Shown: positions 11,661-23,355 of the stretch, piece after piece | How the letters are laid out: every line of letters starts with the position of its first letter | Numbering within the stretch: the first letter of the stretch is position 1 | Origin: Dendrobium chrysotoxum | Taxonomy: Eukaryota > Streptophyta > Magnoliopsida > Asparagales > Orchidaceae | Direction of reading: 5' to 3' | Length of the DNA stretch: 64,000 nt | Assembly: GCA_019925795.1 (NCBI GenBank) | Contig: CM034307.1 | Location: 38,775,201-38,839,200 of the forward strand | The notes under the pieces: model-generated | Seen by the model: only the letters and a program-made list of their open reading frames with translations | Told to the model about the DNA's origin: nothing | Databases searched by the model: none | Made by a program: the position numbers and the translations under genes

Positions 11661-13249
11661 CTTGATGTTAGAAGGCTCTTTTAAGTCTTCTTAGAATGAA
11701 ATGAATTTTCACGGGTGAGTTTTCTTTATTTGATTTGCATTTGATTCTAAAGATGATTTATAAATTGCGGGTTGAAGGCATGGTTGGGTTTAGAGTAGAA
11801 GAGCTTGTTTGGGTTTTGGTTTAGGGGCTTATTTCTTCTTCGCTATTTTAAGCTTTATAGGGAAAGTGATGTGGGTAGTTGTGTTGAATATTTCGAACGC
11901 TTTCTTGAAATGTAGGAATAATAAATAGCATCAAAACTTCCTTCCTTTCACATGCATTTGGCTTAAATGTCGAATAAGAGCGGAAGGTGTGTTAGAGGCA
12001 TGTCTGGCTTTGAAAAGACATATCTAACAATGAGATGCTTACATCCCTTCCTCGAAATTTGCGTCTTTCTTTTTTCAGACTTGTTGAAGCTTTATGTGAA
12101 AGCATGTTAGTAATTATGTCGAAATGTGTCTGGAATTTTGGGAATAAGTTGGCATCAAATCTTCCTTTTGTGATTGTATTTCTTGCGAGAATGTTGAAAG
12201 CTTCTATTTAAACGAGTTAGTTTGTTGCTTAGCATCAAATTTGTGTTAAGTAAGGTGTATAAATTTTTTTTAAAAAAGATCATATTGGTTTGATATTGTG
12301 ATGTAAAGAATGATATCCATGCTAGTAGGTTTTCACATGCTTTATATATAATTGTTGCAATAATAAATCTTCATGCTGAATGTTATTAGATTTCTCATGA
12401 TCCATGTATAGCCTTTCTTTATGCTTTATATTGAAAATTTTCATATTGTTTTTCATTCTATTGATAATGTGCATTAGATAAATTTTGCTAATTCAATTTC
12501 TATGTATTTGTGTTTCTCTTAGAATAGTGTCTACTCTCACTACAATCCTTTCTCTCTTTTCTGTGTTCCTTGTGAGGCACTTTTGGGAAAGCAAAGACAA
12601 GGAACTTGGGAGCACTAGACGAAGGAGCCTACATACATGCATCAGTCGCTCCCATTCACTCTGGTGGGGGTGTTACGGGCGGAACCACCGGGTCATAGCC
12701 CCCGGTGCTGTAAGTTCTCTCAAAACTGAGATAGCCCCTAAGGAGCCCCATTGGTTGTACACTCCCCAGCATTAGGACCTTGTAGTAACTTCAACTTCAT
12801 TAGGATTTTCTTTTTATTTCTTTTGGATCCCTGAACCCAGTCACATTTGCTCATATGTCTAAAGGGTTAGAAACAAAAATTTTGTGGTCTCCTACAACAC
12901 TAGTGACACTTAAGGACAAAAACCCAAGAATGAGTCTTAGATAACATAGACTTAGGATACATGCTCCTTTTAGGATAGAAACCATAAAACATAGAAAATA
13001 TAGCGGCATTCTACCACAGGATTAGTGTAGAGATATCTAAGTTAATTAATCATTAATAATAACCAACCTATAATCAAAACCTCCAACAAATTAGTAAGAG
13101 TCCAAATCAAATGCATAAAACATATTTAATTCCTAATCAAATAATTAAGTATCTAATCCTTTATGATTAATCAACAAATCCCTTAATTAATAATGAATCA
13201 CTTAATTTAACTTTCTTTTAATTTCCAACAAACTCAAGTAACTCAACAA
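11661..13249. other. Intergenic DNA, no gene seen
   Basis: A slightly GC-richer patch at 12590-12770 contains 'ggcggaaccaccgggtcatagcccccggtgctg' -like GC words and a 96-codon ORF (12485-12775) without a domain. The rest is AT-rich. Family A may extend some way into the right part of this stretch, but I could not align it confidently. Confidence 0.4.
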
Positions 13250-13751
13250 AGTTTTTTTATTACTGGGTAACCCAGGTCTATGAGGCTATTAAGTTAGCCC
13301 CAAGGAGGGTGAAATAAACCTCACGGCCTCGGTGAGCAACAAAGGTAGTAATCAATTAAACACTAAAAATAAAACTCTTAAAATCAATCTTAAATTACTA
13401 ATACTTACACTTAAACTAAAGACTCCCTTTGACCTTTAACAAATCAAGTTACAAATAACTTTAACTAAACCATCCTGTATAGGATATACCTAAAACCACA
13501 CAGCCTACACATGCTTAGATTTGTTTGTTAGGACACGACTTCTAGCTTTAGGTTAGGTCGATGTTTTCTTCCTTTCTATCTCTGTGATGTGGCGATTTGT
13601 ATGTGACACGTGTGTTGGTTGTTTTAGTTTACTTGTGATAGCTTTTCTGTGATGATGATTTTACTTACTACATTATTTTTGTGATGTGATATATGATAGA
13701 TTACCTGTAGGTTAGGGATGATTTTGATACTAACGATATTTTCTGCTAGTG

Positions 13752-13855
13752 GCCATGCTTATACAGCGCTAAAAGGGGGCTAAAAAATAAATAAATCATA
13801 AATAACTGCTACAGGTGCTTTAGCTGCTTAGCCCCCAAATAAATAAGAGCATGGC
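13752..13855. repeat. Imperfect inverted repeat
   Basis: CCATGCT ... AGGGGGCTAA on the left faces TTAGCCCCC ... AGCATGG on the right, leaving an AT-rich middle of about 45 bp. It could fold as a long imperfect hairpin or be a small decayed element inside family A. Confidence 0.5.
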
Positions 13856-15338
13856 TAAGTGTGGTTGGTTTGAGTAATTTGATTTCATATATATAATTGC
13901 TTGGGATGTTTTGATTTCAATTGCTTAGGATAACCTGCAGGAGAGTCTAGACATTTTCTTCTTTAATTTTAATGTAATATACTCAATGTAAAGAGTTGTG
14001 AAAATCTTTAAAATGAGACATTTTAACAAAATGTTAGGGATCTAAAGGGAAAAGAAAGCCCCCTTACAGGGAATTTCTTTTCATTTGGATATCCTACTGA
14101 GGATGTACCACAAGGAGGCTAAAGGAAGGCAATCCACAGAAGAACCAGAAGATGAAGACGAAGACTAAAAATGTCTCATTTTAATATTTGCGTTGTTCTA
14201 TAGGATTAGAATCCAGGTTGTTGTCGGTGGAGCCTGGCCACCATTACTTTTTTGCACTCTGGGTTGTATATTGTATGGCACTTGCCATGGACTTTAGACA
14301 CTCCTTTCTGTGATTTTGATGTGATGATTTACTTACCTATTTGCGCAGAAGAAATGGCATAATTTTCATAAGTTTCTTTCTTGCATGTGTATGTGCCTGA
14401 CTCGCTAGGCTCTTTAGGGATAAAATTTTTCTGCTCGTAATTAAAACTAAAATTTTAAGAATTAAATAATATAGAAAGATAACGATTTAGGGAATAGCTA
14501 GAATTGTCCGGGGTCGCATGCATATCGATGCATTCTCTCTTCCTTGTTTAGACACTTCCCCGCCTGCGGGTAGAGTTCAGATAATCCGACCTATGAGGAT
14601 GAGGTTCTTAACCTGGGGATACCTAGTCTTTCTAATAAAAATTATTTTTATAAGCCTTTTTAAAATTTCATGCATTTCTGATTTGGATATTTTTATCAGC
14701 ATGCATTGCATTAGTAACTAATTAAAATTAAAATTTATTTGCATTAGTCCTAGATGTATAGTACCATACATAAGTTCGAGGTAACTTAGGAAACCTCTGT
14801 AGATGTCAATCTCAAATTCCAAAAACTCAACCACCCACTCATCTTTCATAAAGACCGGATAGCATGGATTTTATACAATTAGGTGGTTTAGCTGGCTTTT
14901 CTTTTCATGCAGGATATAAGCCCATAATGATTTAGCTAGGATACAAATTTTAGTGTTGCATAGAATACTAAATCCACCTTAGATTTAGGGCACAAGGTTA
15001 CTACTATCAGTGTCTAGTAGTATGTCTTATCGGTGGGTAAGCTCCCCCTTCTTCTGGGGCTATAAACCCTGCCAATCCGCGTCACATAGATGGCACTACC
15101 TCCATCCTTTTCTCATGCATGATTGGAATGCAATGTCTCTTTCTTTTACATCAGTTTAGTCTCTTTTAATCCTCTGAATGATTATATGATCTGTGCTTGT
15201 TGATTAGCCCAATTGGACCTTTCATCCCCTTGATTAGGAGAGCCTAGATTTTCCCTAATACGCTAAAGCTATTTGAGAGAATAATATAGCATCCTTAATC
15301 GAGAGTTTTCTTAGGCTAATGTCTAAGATGTAATTAAC

Positions 15339-15360
15339 CACGGGGGCTTGTGCCCGTGGG
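15339..15360. repeat. Short GC-rich hairpin
   Basis: CCACGGG and CCCGTGG are arms around a short loop. This is part of family A copy 1. The aligned position in copy 2 keeps the downstream 'ggttaattacatc' block but not the full hairpin. Confidence 0.6.
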
Positions 15361-15540
15361 AGTCCGATCTTCACATTAAATAAGCCCCATTCGAGCTGAC
15401 GTATCGAATGAGGGAAATCTCGTGACTCTTGGGTTATGCATATTATTACCCATCGAGGTGTGTAGGCGAAAGCCTCTTTCCTCCATGGTTAATCGTATGT
15501 ATAATCCCATCTGCCCTCCCATTGGCCTACTTGTGTACAG

Positions 15541-15595
15541 TGTAAAGGTATACGATCGTTTTGTCCTACGGGATAGTGCGATCGTACCCTTTACA
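15541..15595. repeat. Hairpin with ~17-bp arms
   Basis: TGTAAAGGTATACGATCG faces CGATCGTACCCTTTACA, with about 20 bp of loop. The arms differ by one small indel. Confidence 0.7.
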
Positions 15596-15650
15596 TTCTA
15601 TTCCCCATAAGTAGAATCCTTTCGGAGACCCACAGTCTTCTAAAATGAAA

Positions 15651-16095
15651 TTTTGTTCACTAGCTAATTTTCTTAGCTACAATTTATTTATCTTATATAA
15701 ATACTATCTTAGGTGCTTTTATATACCCTTTTGATTTTCTAATATTCATTATCCTTATAATATCTAATTTTATAGATATGCAATACCTCCCATACTTTAA
15801 AAATGCTTCAATTATTGGCCACAATATATAAAAGATTGCATTAACGACGCTCAATTTATAATCACAAGGTATGTTTTTGTTATTAATGGTTTTACTTATT
15901 ATTATTGATTTACAACTTTTAAACTTTCCTTAATATCTTAATTGTCTTAATGGTGAAAGACTGGACAGTCCTGTGATCCATTAATGAGCACTTAACATGG
16001 TGTAGCCGTTAGTTTAACTAAAATTTTCCATTGTGCTTTTTGTCTTAATTGAATTTATATAATTTTGAATAACTGTAACACATAAAAGGCCTTAT
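15651..16095. other. AT-rich spacer, no gene seen
   Basis: No reading frame or repeat that I can support. Confidence 0.5.
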
Positions 16096-16310
16096 CACTA
16101 CTAATAAGTAAGGCTTTTGCAGCATTTTTTTTGACCTACCTCAATGATTAAAACACCTACTAAATTCTTTATAATTATTTAGGAACCACTAAAAAACTAG
16201 TGTATTTGCATTCGCTGGAAAGGCTTTTGCAATGGTTTCATGAGTGCTGCTATAGGAGCCTTTAGAAGCGATTTTAGCAGGTGTTGAAACCATTGCTAAA
16301 GGCTAGCAAA
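16096..16310 (+). mobile_element. Possible CACTA-type terminal/subterminal segment
   Basis: It starts CACTACTAATAAGTAAGG and contains a subterminal-type hairpin: GCAATGGTTTCA near 16225 and TGAAACCATTGC near 16285. Sequence between them includes 'agcctttagaagcgattttagc'. CACTA (En/Spm) elements typically have such 'ttagcaacggtttt' subterminal inverted words. No transposase is seen and no 3-bp target duplication could be matched, so this is tentative. Confidence 0.25.
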
Positions 16311-16506
16311 AGTTAAAAAAAATATAATTCCAAAAAAGTAAATTTCATGATTAAATTGCTAAAATCATTAAACTTTAAGAATTGTTACAAGATGTTTATA
16401 AAGGAATGCATATATTAATTGAGTGCTTATGACATTTAACATGAAGCTGCTCACTGAAATAAAATTTTTTAATCATGCATAGAAAAATAAATACATATTC
16501 AACTCT

Positions 16507-16521
16507 ACATAAATGAATATG
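16507..16521. repeat. LINE-1 left target-site duplication
   Basis: ACATAAATGAATATG, identical to 23341-23355 at the other end of LINE-1. Confidence 0.9.
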
Positions 16522-16692
16522 TTCTCAATACAACGGCTCTTTGGCTCTGGCATTTCCCTTGCGATTCTGCCTTCCCCGGTTTATCGGTGAGGTCTTTACT
16601 GTAGATTTAGCTTCCTTTTATTGATTTGGGTTTTGGTTTCATTTCGCATTTCCCTTTCCTGGCCATTTGGCCTAGGTCATTCTCTTATCCTG

Positions 16693-18173
16693 ATGGAGGC
16701 GGGTCCTTCCTCGGCCATTTCTGATGCTTGGGGTGCTCCTCCCGTAGCATCCAATATTACGTCAAAAGGTTTGATGATTAATGGGTTTTCTGAGTCTTCT
16801 TCTCAGTCTTTTTGAGATGTTTTAGCGGGATCGTCTTCTTTGAAGGATCCTTCATTTTCGTTTACTAAGTTGATGGTTAAAGGTTTTCCTGTTATCTTAA
16901 TGACCGATGAAGATGTTTGCAAACTTGCTTCTTCTTTTCAGTTCACCCTTGTTGGTAAATTTTCTGTTCGTAGACCTAACCTAGATGCGATTCAAAATTT
17001 TTTTTGGAAAGCTGAAGTTATCTAAAAATTTCTCTATTAGAATGCTAGATGCTAGGCATGTTTCAATTCAGTTATCTAATGACCTTGATTATAGTAGAGT
17101 TTTTTCAAGAATGTCTTATTACATTCTTAATTGCCGAATGAGAATTCTTAAATGGACTCCATTTTTTGATGTCAAAGAAGAATCGCCTATTGTTCCAATA
17201 TGGATTTCTTTTCCAAATTTGCATTTGCATTTTTTAAATTCGCATGTCCTACATGCTTTAGGATCCATTTTTGGTAGGCCGCTCCAAACGGACCAAGCCA
17301 CTGCCTTCCGATCGAGGCCTTCGGTGGCTAGGATCTTGGATGAGCTTGATATCACTAAGAAGCATCCTAAAGATATTTGGATTGGTTCTAAAAATGCCAG
17401 TTATTTACAGAAAGTGGAATTTGAAAATTTCTGGATTTTTGTTTGCATTGCAAGATTCATGGCCATTCGATTAACGATTGTTTTGTTGCTCACCCACAAC
17501 TGAGGAAGAATATTAAGCCTTCAAAAATGGTGGGTATCCCCAATTCTGGTGAGCTGGAAGTTATTCCCGAGCCTTTTCAATCTAAGGAAAAGGAACCCAT
17601 TTCTCTTTTGCAACGTTCTGTACCATCTGGAGATGACATAGACATGGATCCTTTAGATATTACCATTAGGAATGAATCTGTGCTAATTAAGGAGAATAAA
17701 GATGGTGGGAGAAATGTTAATAATGATGTTCATAATGGTGGACCGGCTGCTATTGTGAATAATGATGTTAATGATGTTGGAGATAAAAGTAAGGAAGACT
17801 GTAATGAGCTGGCGGAAATTTAGGGAATGGAATTAACAACATGATGACCCCTAACCAGGAGATTTATGTTAATGAAGGTGATAATGAGGAAAATTGTGAT
17901 ACTGGTAGCTATATTAATGTCAACAAAGCTAGGGTGGAACGTGAAGATAACAAAGAGGATATGGAGGAAGGGGAAGTGGGTTCTATTGAAATTTGGATTC
18001 CTATGGAAGGTCTAAAGGACTCCTCTAATTCTATGTCATCACCAAATGGGAAGGCTAAAAGTTTTGAAGAGGGTAATACCTCTTATTCCAAAAAGAAAGT
18101 TAAGAACAAAAAAGGCATATCAAGCAACACCCCTAGGGTCACTAGAGCTGCTAATCAATCTGTTAATGGTTAA
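16693..18173 (+). pseudogene. LINE-1 ORF1: DUF4283/zinc-knuckle RNA-binding protein, broken
   Basis: Plant L1 ORF1 products bind element RNA. Translation from the ATG at 16693 gives a serine-rich N-terminus, then the DUF4283 fold (about 16850-17400). That region contains the signature segments LKWTPFF, WISFPNL, GRPLQTDQAT and PKDIWIG. A perfect CX2CX4HX4C knuckle follows at about 17437-17480, and an acidic/basic tail runs to the TAA at 18171. Breaks seen: TGA at 16813 (CGA to TGA judged against LINE-2), a one-base gain in the T-run near 16998, another frame change before the knuckle near 17435, and TAG at 17821 followed by another frame. The ORF2 ATG at 18166 overlaps the end of ORF1 by 8 nt. 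Confidence 0.88.
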
Positions 18174-21100
18174 AGCTATCGTTTGAAATATTAGGGGTGT
18201 GGGTGGTTCACTCTCTAGGGATAGAGTGAAGAATCTTTGTAGGATTCACGGCATTCATCTTCTTATTTTAATTGAGCCGTTGATTGCTTCTTCTAAACTT
18301 GATTCGGTTCAGATCAACTTGGGTTTTGATTTTTCTTTTGGCAACTGCACTAATAAGATCTAGCTTTTATGGAAATGGTTTATCTCTTCAAATGTTATTA
18401 TGGATTTACCTCAATTGATTCATACTAATATTACTTTAAATCAAGTCTTTTGCTATGCTTCTTTTGTTTATGCTTCTTGCACCAGAATTGGGAGAAAACT
18501 TCTTTGGGAACAACTTTATAATTTTTCTACTTCTATCAATGCCCCTTAGTTGGTAGGGGGAGATTTTAACTGTATTACTAATGCTACTGAACGTTTGGGA
18601 GGTAAGTCTCCTAATTTTCATTCTATGGAGGACTTTAATGATATGATTAGGGATTACAATTTACATGATATTGGCTTTTCTGGGAACAAATTTACTTGGA
18701 ATAAAGGCACAATGTGACAAAGACTTGATCGTATCCTTATTAATAATTATTGGGTTGCATCAAATTTTAATACTCATACAGAGCACTTAACCCGCACTCT
18801 TTCTGATCACTCACCTTTATTACTTAATATTACCAATTCTATTAACACTTCTTATCAACCTTTTAGGTTTCAAAACATGTGGCTTCTGGATGGTAATTTT
18901 TGTCATATTGTTAAAGATAATTGGGATGCTCCTCTTTTTTCTACCTATAATGTTTATGGTATGATCTATTTCTGGTTTAAACATAAAAGGCTCAAGCAAA
19001 AGCTTACTTGGTGGAATAAATGCATCTTTAAAAATATATTTTCTAATATTTTAAATGCTGAAAAAGAGGTGGACACTGCAGAGATATCTTACATGCTTAA
19101 TTCTTCTCTTGATAATCTGAATGGTCTTAATGAAGCAAAGACTAATTTGTTCAATTTGCAGGAAATGGAAGAGGCTTTTTGGAGGCAAAAAGCTTCTTCT
19201 AAGTTTCTTGTGGAAGGTGACTGTAACACTACTTATTTTCATAATATTGCAAATCATAATAAGGTGAGTAGGCACATTTATAAGATCACGACTCCTGATG
19301 GTAATATTATTGAGGATCTTGAAATTATCATTTCTTCTGGTACTGAGTATTTTAACAAAGCTTTTAACTCTTGTTTTACTCCGGGTATTAATATTCATTT
19401 CTCTTTTATTCCTTCTATTGTGTCTGAGGAGGATAATGTGATGTTGTCCACCATTCCTTCTGAAGAGGAAATTTGGGGTTATTTAAAAGGCATGAATACT
19501 AAATCTATTGTTGGCCCTAACGGTTTTACCAATATTTTTTTTAGAATTCTTGGGATATTATTAAGAAGGACCTGATTGATGTTGTGGTTGATTATTTTAG
19601 AGGGAATCCTATTCCTAAATTCTTTACTGCCACTGCAATAACTTTAATTCCTAAAACTTTGAATAGTAACTTCTGGAATGACTATTATCCTATATGTCTG
19701 TGCACTTTTTTCAATAAATTAATTGCTAAAATTTTAATGGGTAGGCTTGCTCTCATCCTTCTTAATATTATCTCTATAGAATAAACTGGTTATGTTAAGG
19801 GCAGATCTATCTTTGATAACGTGTTACTTGCCCAAGAACTTGTTCATGATTTGCACACCAAGGTTGTTGGTGGAAATATTATCTTTAAATTTGATATCAC
19901 CAAAGCTTATAACAATCTCAACTGGGAATTTCTTTATACCATTTTAAAGCTGTTTGGTTTTAACTTGCAATTTGTGAACCTTATTAAAAATGTAATTGAG
20001 TATTGCTACTTTTTCGTTATTATTAATGGTAAGTCTCATGGTTTCTTCCGGTCTTCTCACGGTTTAAGACAAGGAGATCCTTTATCTTCGGCCCTATTTA
20101 TTATTGCTGTTGAGTTCTTATCCCATGGCATTAACTATCTGTTTAGAATGCAACCTAATTTGCACTTTAGGACGAGTGGTGGTTTTCCCATAACCTATTT
20201 GAGCTTTGCTAATGAATTTATCATTTTCTCTAATGGCTCTATTAGAATGTGGCATATTCTTTTTAAGTTTCTCACTTCCTTTCAACTGGCTAGTGGCTTA
20301 ATTTTTAACAAGTCCAAGAGTTGCTTTATTCCTACTAATTCTATCTCGACGAATCGTATTCATAATATTGAAACTAAATTTGGTTTAAGCATGAAACTTC
20401 TTCCGTTGAAGTATTTGGGCATGCCTCTTTATAAAGGTAAGAAACGCACCTTCTTATTTGATGATATTTTCTCTTCCATTCATAAGAAATTATCTTCTTG
20501 GGCATTCAATTATCTCTCTTATGGTGGTAGACTTATTTTGACTAAGCATGTTTTATCTTCTATCCCTATATATGTGCTTCATACTTTGTCTCTGACTTTA
20601 AATGTTTGCAGTAGATTGGAGGTTTTATTTAACAAGTTTCTGTGGGGTTCTAAGGATGGCAATCGTTCGATTTTTTGGGGTTCATGGAAAATTGTGCGGG
20701 AGATATGGATGAGGGCAAATTAGGCTTCAGGTGTTTTAAGGATATGCTTAGAACCTACAATTATAAATTGTTGTATTCTTTTAGAGCTAAAATAAGCTTA
20801 TGGGCTAAATTTATGGACTCTAAGTATTGTGTTGGTAAGCACCCCTTTAACAGTGTTCTTAAAAATGGGGATTCTTTTAATTGGAAGAGATTATGCAATA
20901 TTAAGTGGGAAGCTGAGGAGTTCATCCAATAGGGTTTGGGTGCTGGGAATATTTTTTTTCTGGCAAGATAAATGGTTGGGAAATTTTTCTATTGATAACC
21001 TTTTACATACCCCTTCCACTATTGATTGGAAAGTTAAGGATTTTTTTTTCCTAATGAGGGTTGGAACATTGACTTGCTTTCCAATATTGTGCTAGTTTTA

Positions 21101-22268
21101 TTTCCAAGTTAATTCTTAAAATTTCTATTTACTTGGATTGTGAAGACTACATTCTCTTTAACCTTTCTACTGATGGTAAATTTGACAGTAAAAAAGTTTG
21201 GAACACTATTAGAACCGCTCACCCTAAGAATCCTTTTATAACTGCTTTTTGGCATGCAAGTATCCCTCCCACTTACTCTTTTCTTATTTGGAGGATTTTG
21301 AATAATTATCTTCCTTTGGATGCTATTCTTACTAAGAAAGGTCTTTACATTGTGTCTAAATGTCAATGTTGCTACCATAATGAGAATATGATTCATGTGT
21401 TTTTTCAGGGCCCTATTGCTATGAAGGTTTGGATTCATTTTGACAACATGTTTAATGTTATTTCTACTATGCATATTAATTCTATTGCTATCCTTCTTAA
21501 TGACTGGTTTATTTCTATTAAAGGTCATATTCGTAACATTCTTCCTGTCATTATCTGTTGGTTTATTTGGAGTAGTAGGAACAATTCTAAACATGATAAT
21601 ATTAAAATGGATGCTTCTAAAGTTATTTCTAAAGTGAAGAATAAGATTTATCAACTTTTTGTGCTAACTTGCTCAAGGCTGATTCTTTTAAAGGCTATTC
21701 TCATTTAGCATCTGAGTTTGGTTTGAAGTTTAATTTTTTTACTGATAATAGTTTTGGTAAAATTATCTACTGGAGAAAACCTAAGGATGGCGGTTTTAAA
21801 CTTAACACTGATGGTGCTAGGAATAGTGCCGGTGCGGGCTGTGGTGGTACTATCCGGGATTCTAATGGTTTTGTGATCATGGCTTATGCGGGTCCTTCTT
21901 CTGCTATTAATGCGATTCAAGCTGAGCTTGAAAGCCTTTTAATTGGGATTCAAATAAGCGTGTCTCTGGGAATCAATGACTTATGGATTGAAGTTGATGC
22001 TTTGCTCCTGATACAATACATTGATGGTAACACCTCGCCCAATTCGGTTAACTTCAATTTAATCATGGATATTAAATATTGGCTTTCTCTCATTTCTTAT
22101 AAGATTTCTCATATCTTGAGGGAGGGAAATGAGGTTGTCGATTCTCTTGCTAATCTGGGTTGTAATCTTGATGGTTTTTGTGAGTATTTTGAGCACACTC
22201 TTCCCACTAAGACCAAAGGTTTAGCAAGGTTAGACCGGATGGGTCTTCCTTATATTCGATGTAACTAG
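18166..22268 (+). pseudogene. LINE-1 ORF2: endonuclease-reverse transcriptase-RNase H polyprotein, broken
   Basis: The reading starts at the ATG (18166) overlapping the ORF1 stop. The apurinic-like endonuclease (18166-18850) keeps the NIRG, GGDFN, RLDR and SDHSP motifs but has nonsense codons, for example TGA at 18184 and TAG near 18361 and 18547. The reverse transcriptase (about 19480-20700) has KFDITKAY and GLRQGDPLSS. The catalytic box reads FANE instead of FADD, so both metal-binding aspartates of that box are gone. A zf-RVT-like region follows (about 21170-21460), then an RNase H domain (21750-22180). Frameshifts occur near 19545, 20700-20930 and 21095. In the family this protein nicks target DNA and reverse-transcribes the element RNA; this copy cannot. 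Confidence 0.92.
21669..22268 (+). pseudogene. LINE-1 RNase H domain (C-terminal part of ORF2), still open
   Basis: About 199 codons stay open up to the TAG at 22266. The RNase H acidic residues appear in order: NTDGA, AELESLL, WIEVDA and the HILREGNEVVDSLANLG box, giving a D-E-D-D set. Many plant L1 elements have an extra RNase H of this type at this position. It degrades RNA in RNA:DNA hybrids during reverse transcription. It is part of ORF2 rather than a separate gene. This contrasts with the destroyed RT catalytic box upstream. Confidence 0.85.
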
Positions 22269-23278
22269 GTCCTGCTTTTTGGGTGTGCTGCCCCTTTTGC
22301 GGTTTGGTTTTTGGTGGTCCTTCTGTTGTGTTCATGTTCCATTGCTGGTTTCTATTTTCTTGCTCTAGCTACTTCTGTTTGATTTGTCTATTCAGTTTGT
22401 TTGGTTGCTCCTCTGTTCCTTTCAGCGTTCTGTTTGTGTTATGGGGTTACTGGATTTATTTTTGGTTGTTCTGATGCTTGTTGGCACTTCTAGGTTTCTC
22501 TACTGTCCCTTGAGGGTTGGTTTGGCTCTGTGACTGCTGAGGATATGGTTTCTGGGACTGTTGAGAATTTGGGTGTATGTTCTTCTGGTATTCTAGGTAT
22601 TGGTTTTGGTTGGATTGGTCTCCCAACCAGATTGTTAGCCGTGTTTATGTTTTCTGCTGTGTTTTTGGTGAATATTTTGGGTGGTGCCTGTTCCTACTGG
22701 GTGTTTTACTATCAAAATTTTCATTTCCTTTGGATTGATGCCGAGTTTTGTCTGGCCGTTTATTGCTGTTACCATATACCTAATATTAGTTATACTATTT
22801 TTTGTCTTCCTACGGAATTCTGGTAGATTCGTAAGAAGGGGTTATCTGAACAATTATACATTGCTAATTATCATTATATCATGTATTACTTTGTTACTGA
22901 GTTGACTTATGTGAAGGCTATGGGTTACTATGGTAAATCTGATTTTTTCAATTTCAATTTTCTACAGTTTTTATTATCTTGTTGTCATTGCTTAAACTTT
23001 TGGCTGAGTGTCTTTGCAGGCCTATTTTCCAGGTTTTGGAGACTAGTTTTCATTTTGTGCAGGACCGGATGCTCGTTGGGATGGACGTGCTGAAAGTGGT
23101 TTTCTATAGCCTTTCCCTTTTTGGTTTTAGAATGTTACTAGGTTTCTTTGTACTTCTCACTAGTAGGGAATTCCGGCTCTTAGGTATTTTTTGGAATTTT
23201 TTTGTAGCTCTTTCGAGCAGTAGTGAGCTGGAGGTCAAGGACCTTGTACTATTTTTATTATAGGCCCCTCCGGGTTGG
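22269..23278 (+). other. LINE-1 3' UTR
   Basis: About 1 kb, T/G-rich, with short hydrophobic ORFs that are by-products of T-richness. The last part aligns with the end of LINE-2: 'gctcttaggtatttttt' and 'tgtagctctt' here match 49995-50030 there. No conserved ORF. Confidence 0.7.
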
Positions 23279-23340
23279 ATTGCTCATTGATCCAACCAGA
23301 TTACTAGCATTGATTGATCCAACCAGTGAAAAAAATAAAA
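23279..23340 (+). other. Extra 62 bp between LINE-1 body and its 3' target duplication
   Basis: GCTCATTGATCCAACCAGAT at 23282 occurs again, identical, at 23355, just outside the target duplication. A shorter copy, ATTGATCCAACCAG, lies at about 23313. The segment ends in an A-rich run. It looks like flanking target sequence copied into the 3' junction. Confidence 0.6.
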
Positions 23341-23355
23341 ACATAAATGAATATG
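23341..23355. repeat. LINE-1 right target-site duplication
   Basis: ACATAAATGAATATG, identical to 16507-16521. Confidence 0.9.

Larger units (their letters stand above)
13250..15650 (+). repeat. Dispersed repeat 'family A', copy 1
   Basis: This region matches the reverse complement of 29110-30027 plus 40988-41890, in the same order throughout. Anchors are 13264-13330 with 41813-41880; 14010-14100 with about 41400-41460; 14228-14300 with about 41200-41250; 14380-14420 with about 41084-41140; 14514-14602 with 29946-30027; 14870-14905 with about 29645-29690; and 15290-15345 with about 29195-29250. Identity is moderate, with indels. The family is not coding in any frame I can read. A retrotransposon LTR or other non-coding element part is possible; I cannot classify it. 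Confidence 0.7.
16522..23340 (+). mobile_element. LINE-1: plant L1-type non-LTR retrotransposon, near full length, decayed
   Basis: The order is 5' UTR (16522-16692), ORF1 with DUF4283 and a CCHC knuckle, ORF2 with endonuclease, reverse transcriptase, a zf-RVT-type region and RNase H, a T-rich 3' UTR of about 1 kb, and an A-rich end. Perfect 15-bp target duplications flank it (16507-16521 and 23341-23355). At 6.8 kb it matches LINE-2 (43239-50117) in length and gene order, so it is probably full length. Both ORFs carry several stops and frameshifts, so it cannot be autonomous. Confidence 0.92.

Noticed and set aside
12485..12775. 96-codon ORF
   Set aside because: No domain or support beyond being open.
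22283..23263. Hydrophobic ORFs after the LINE-1 RNase H
   Set aside because: T-rich 3' UTR gives Phe/Leu/Cys-rich by-products; no shared ORF with the LINE-2 3' UTR.
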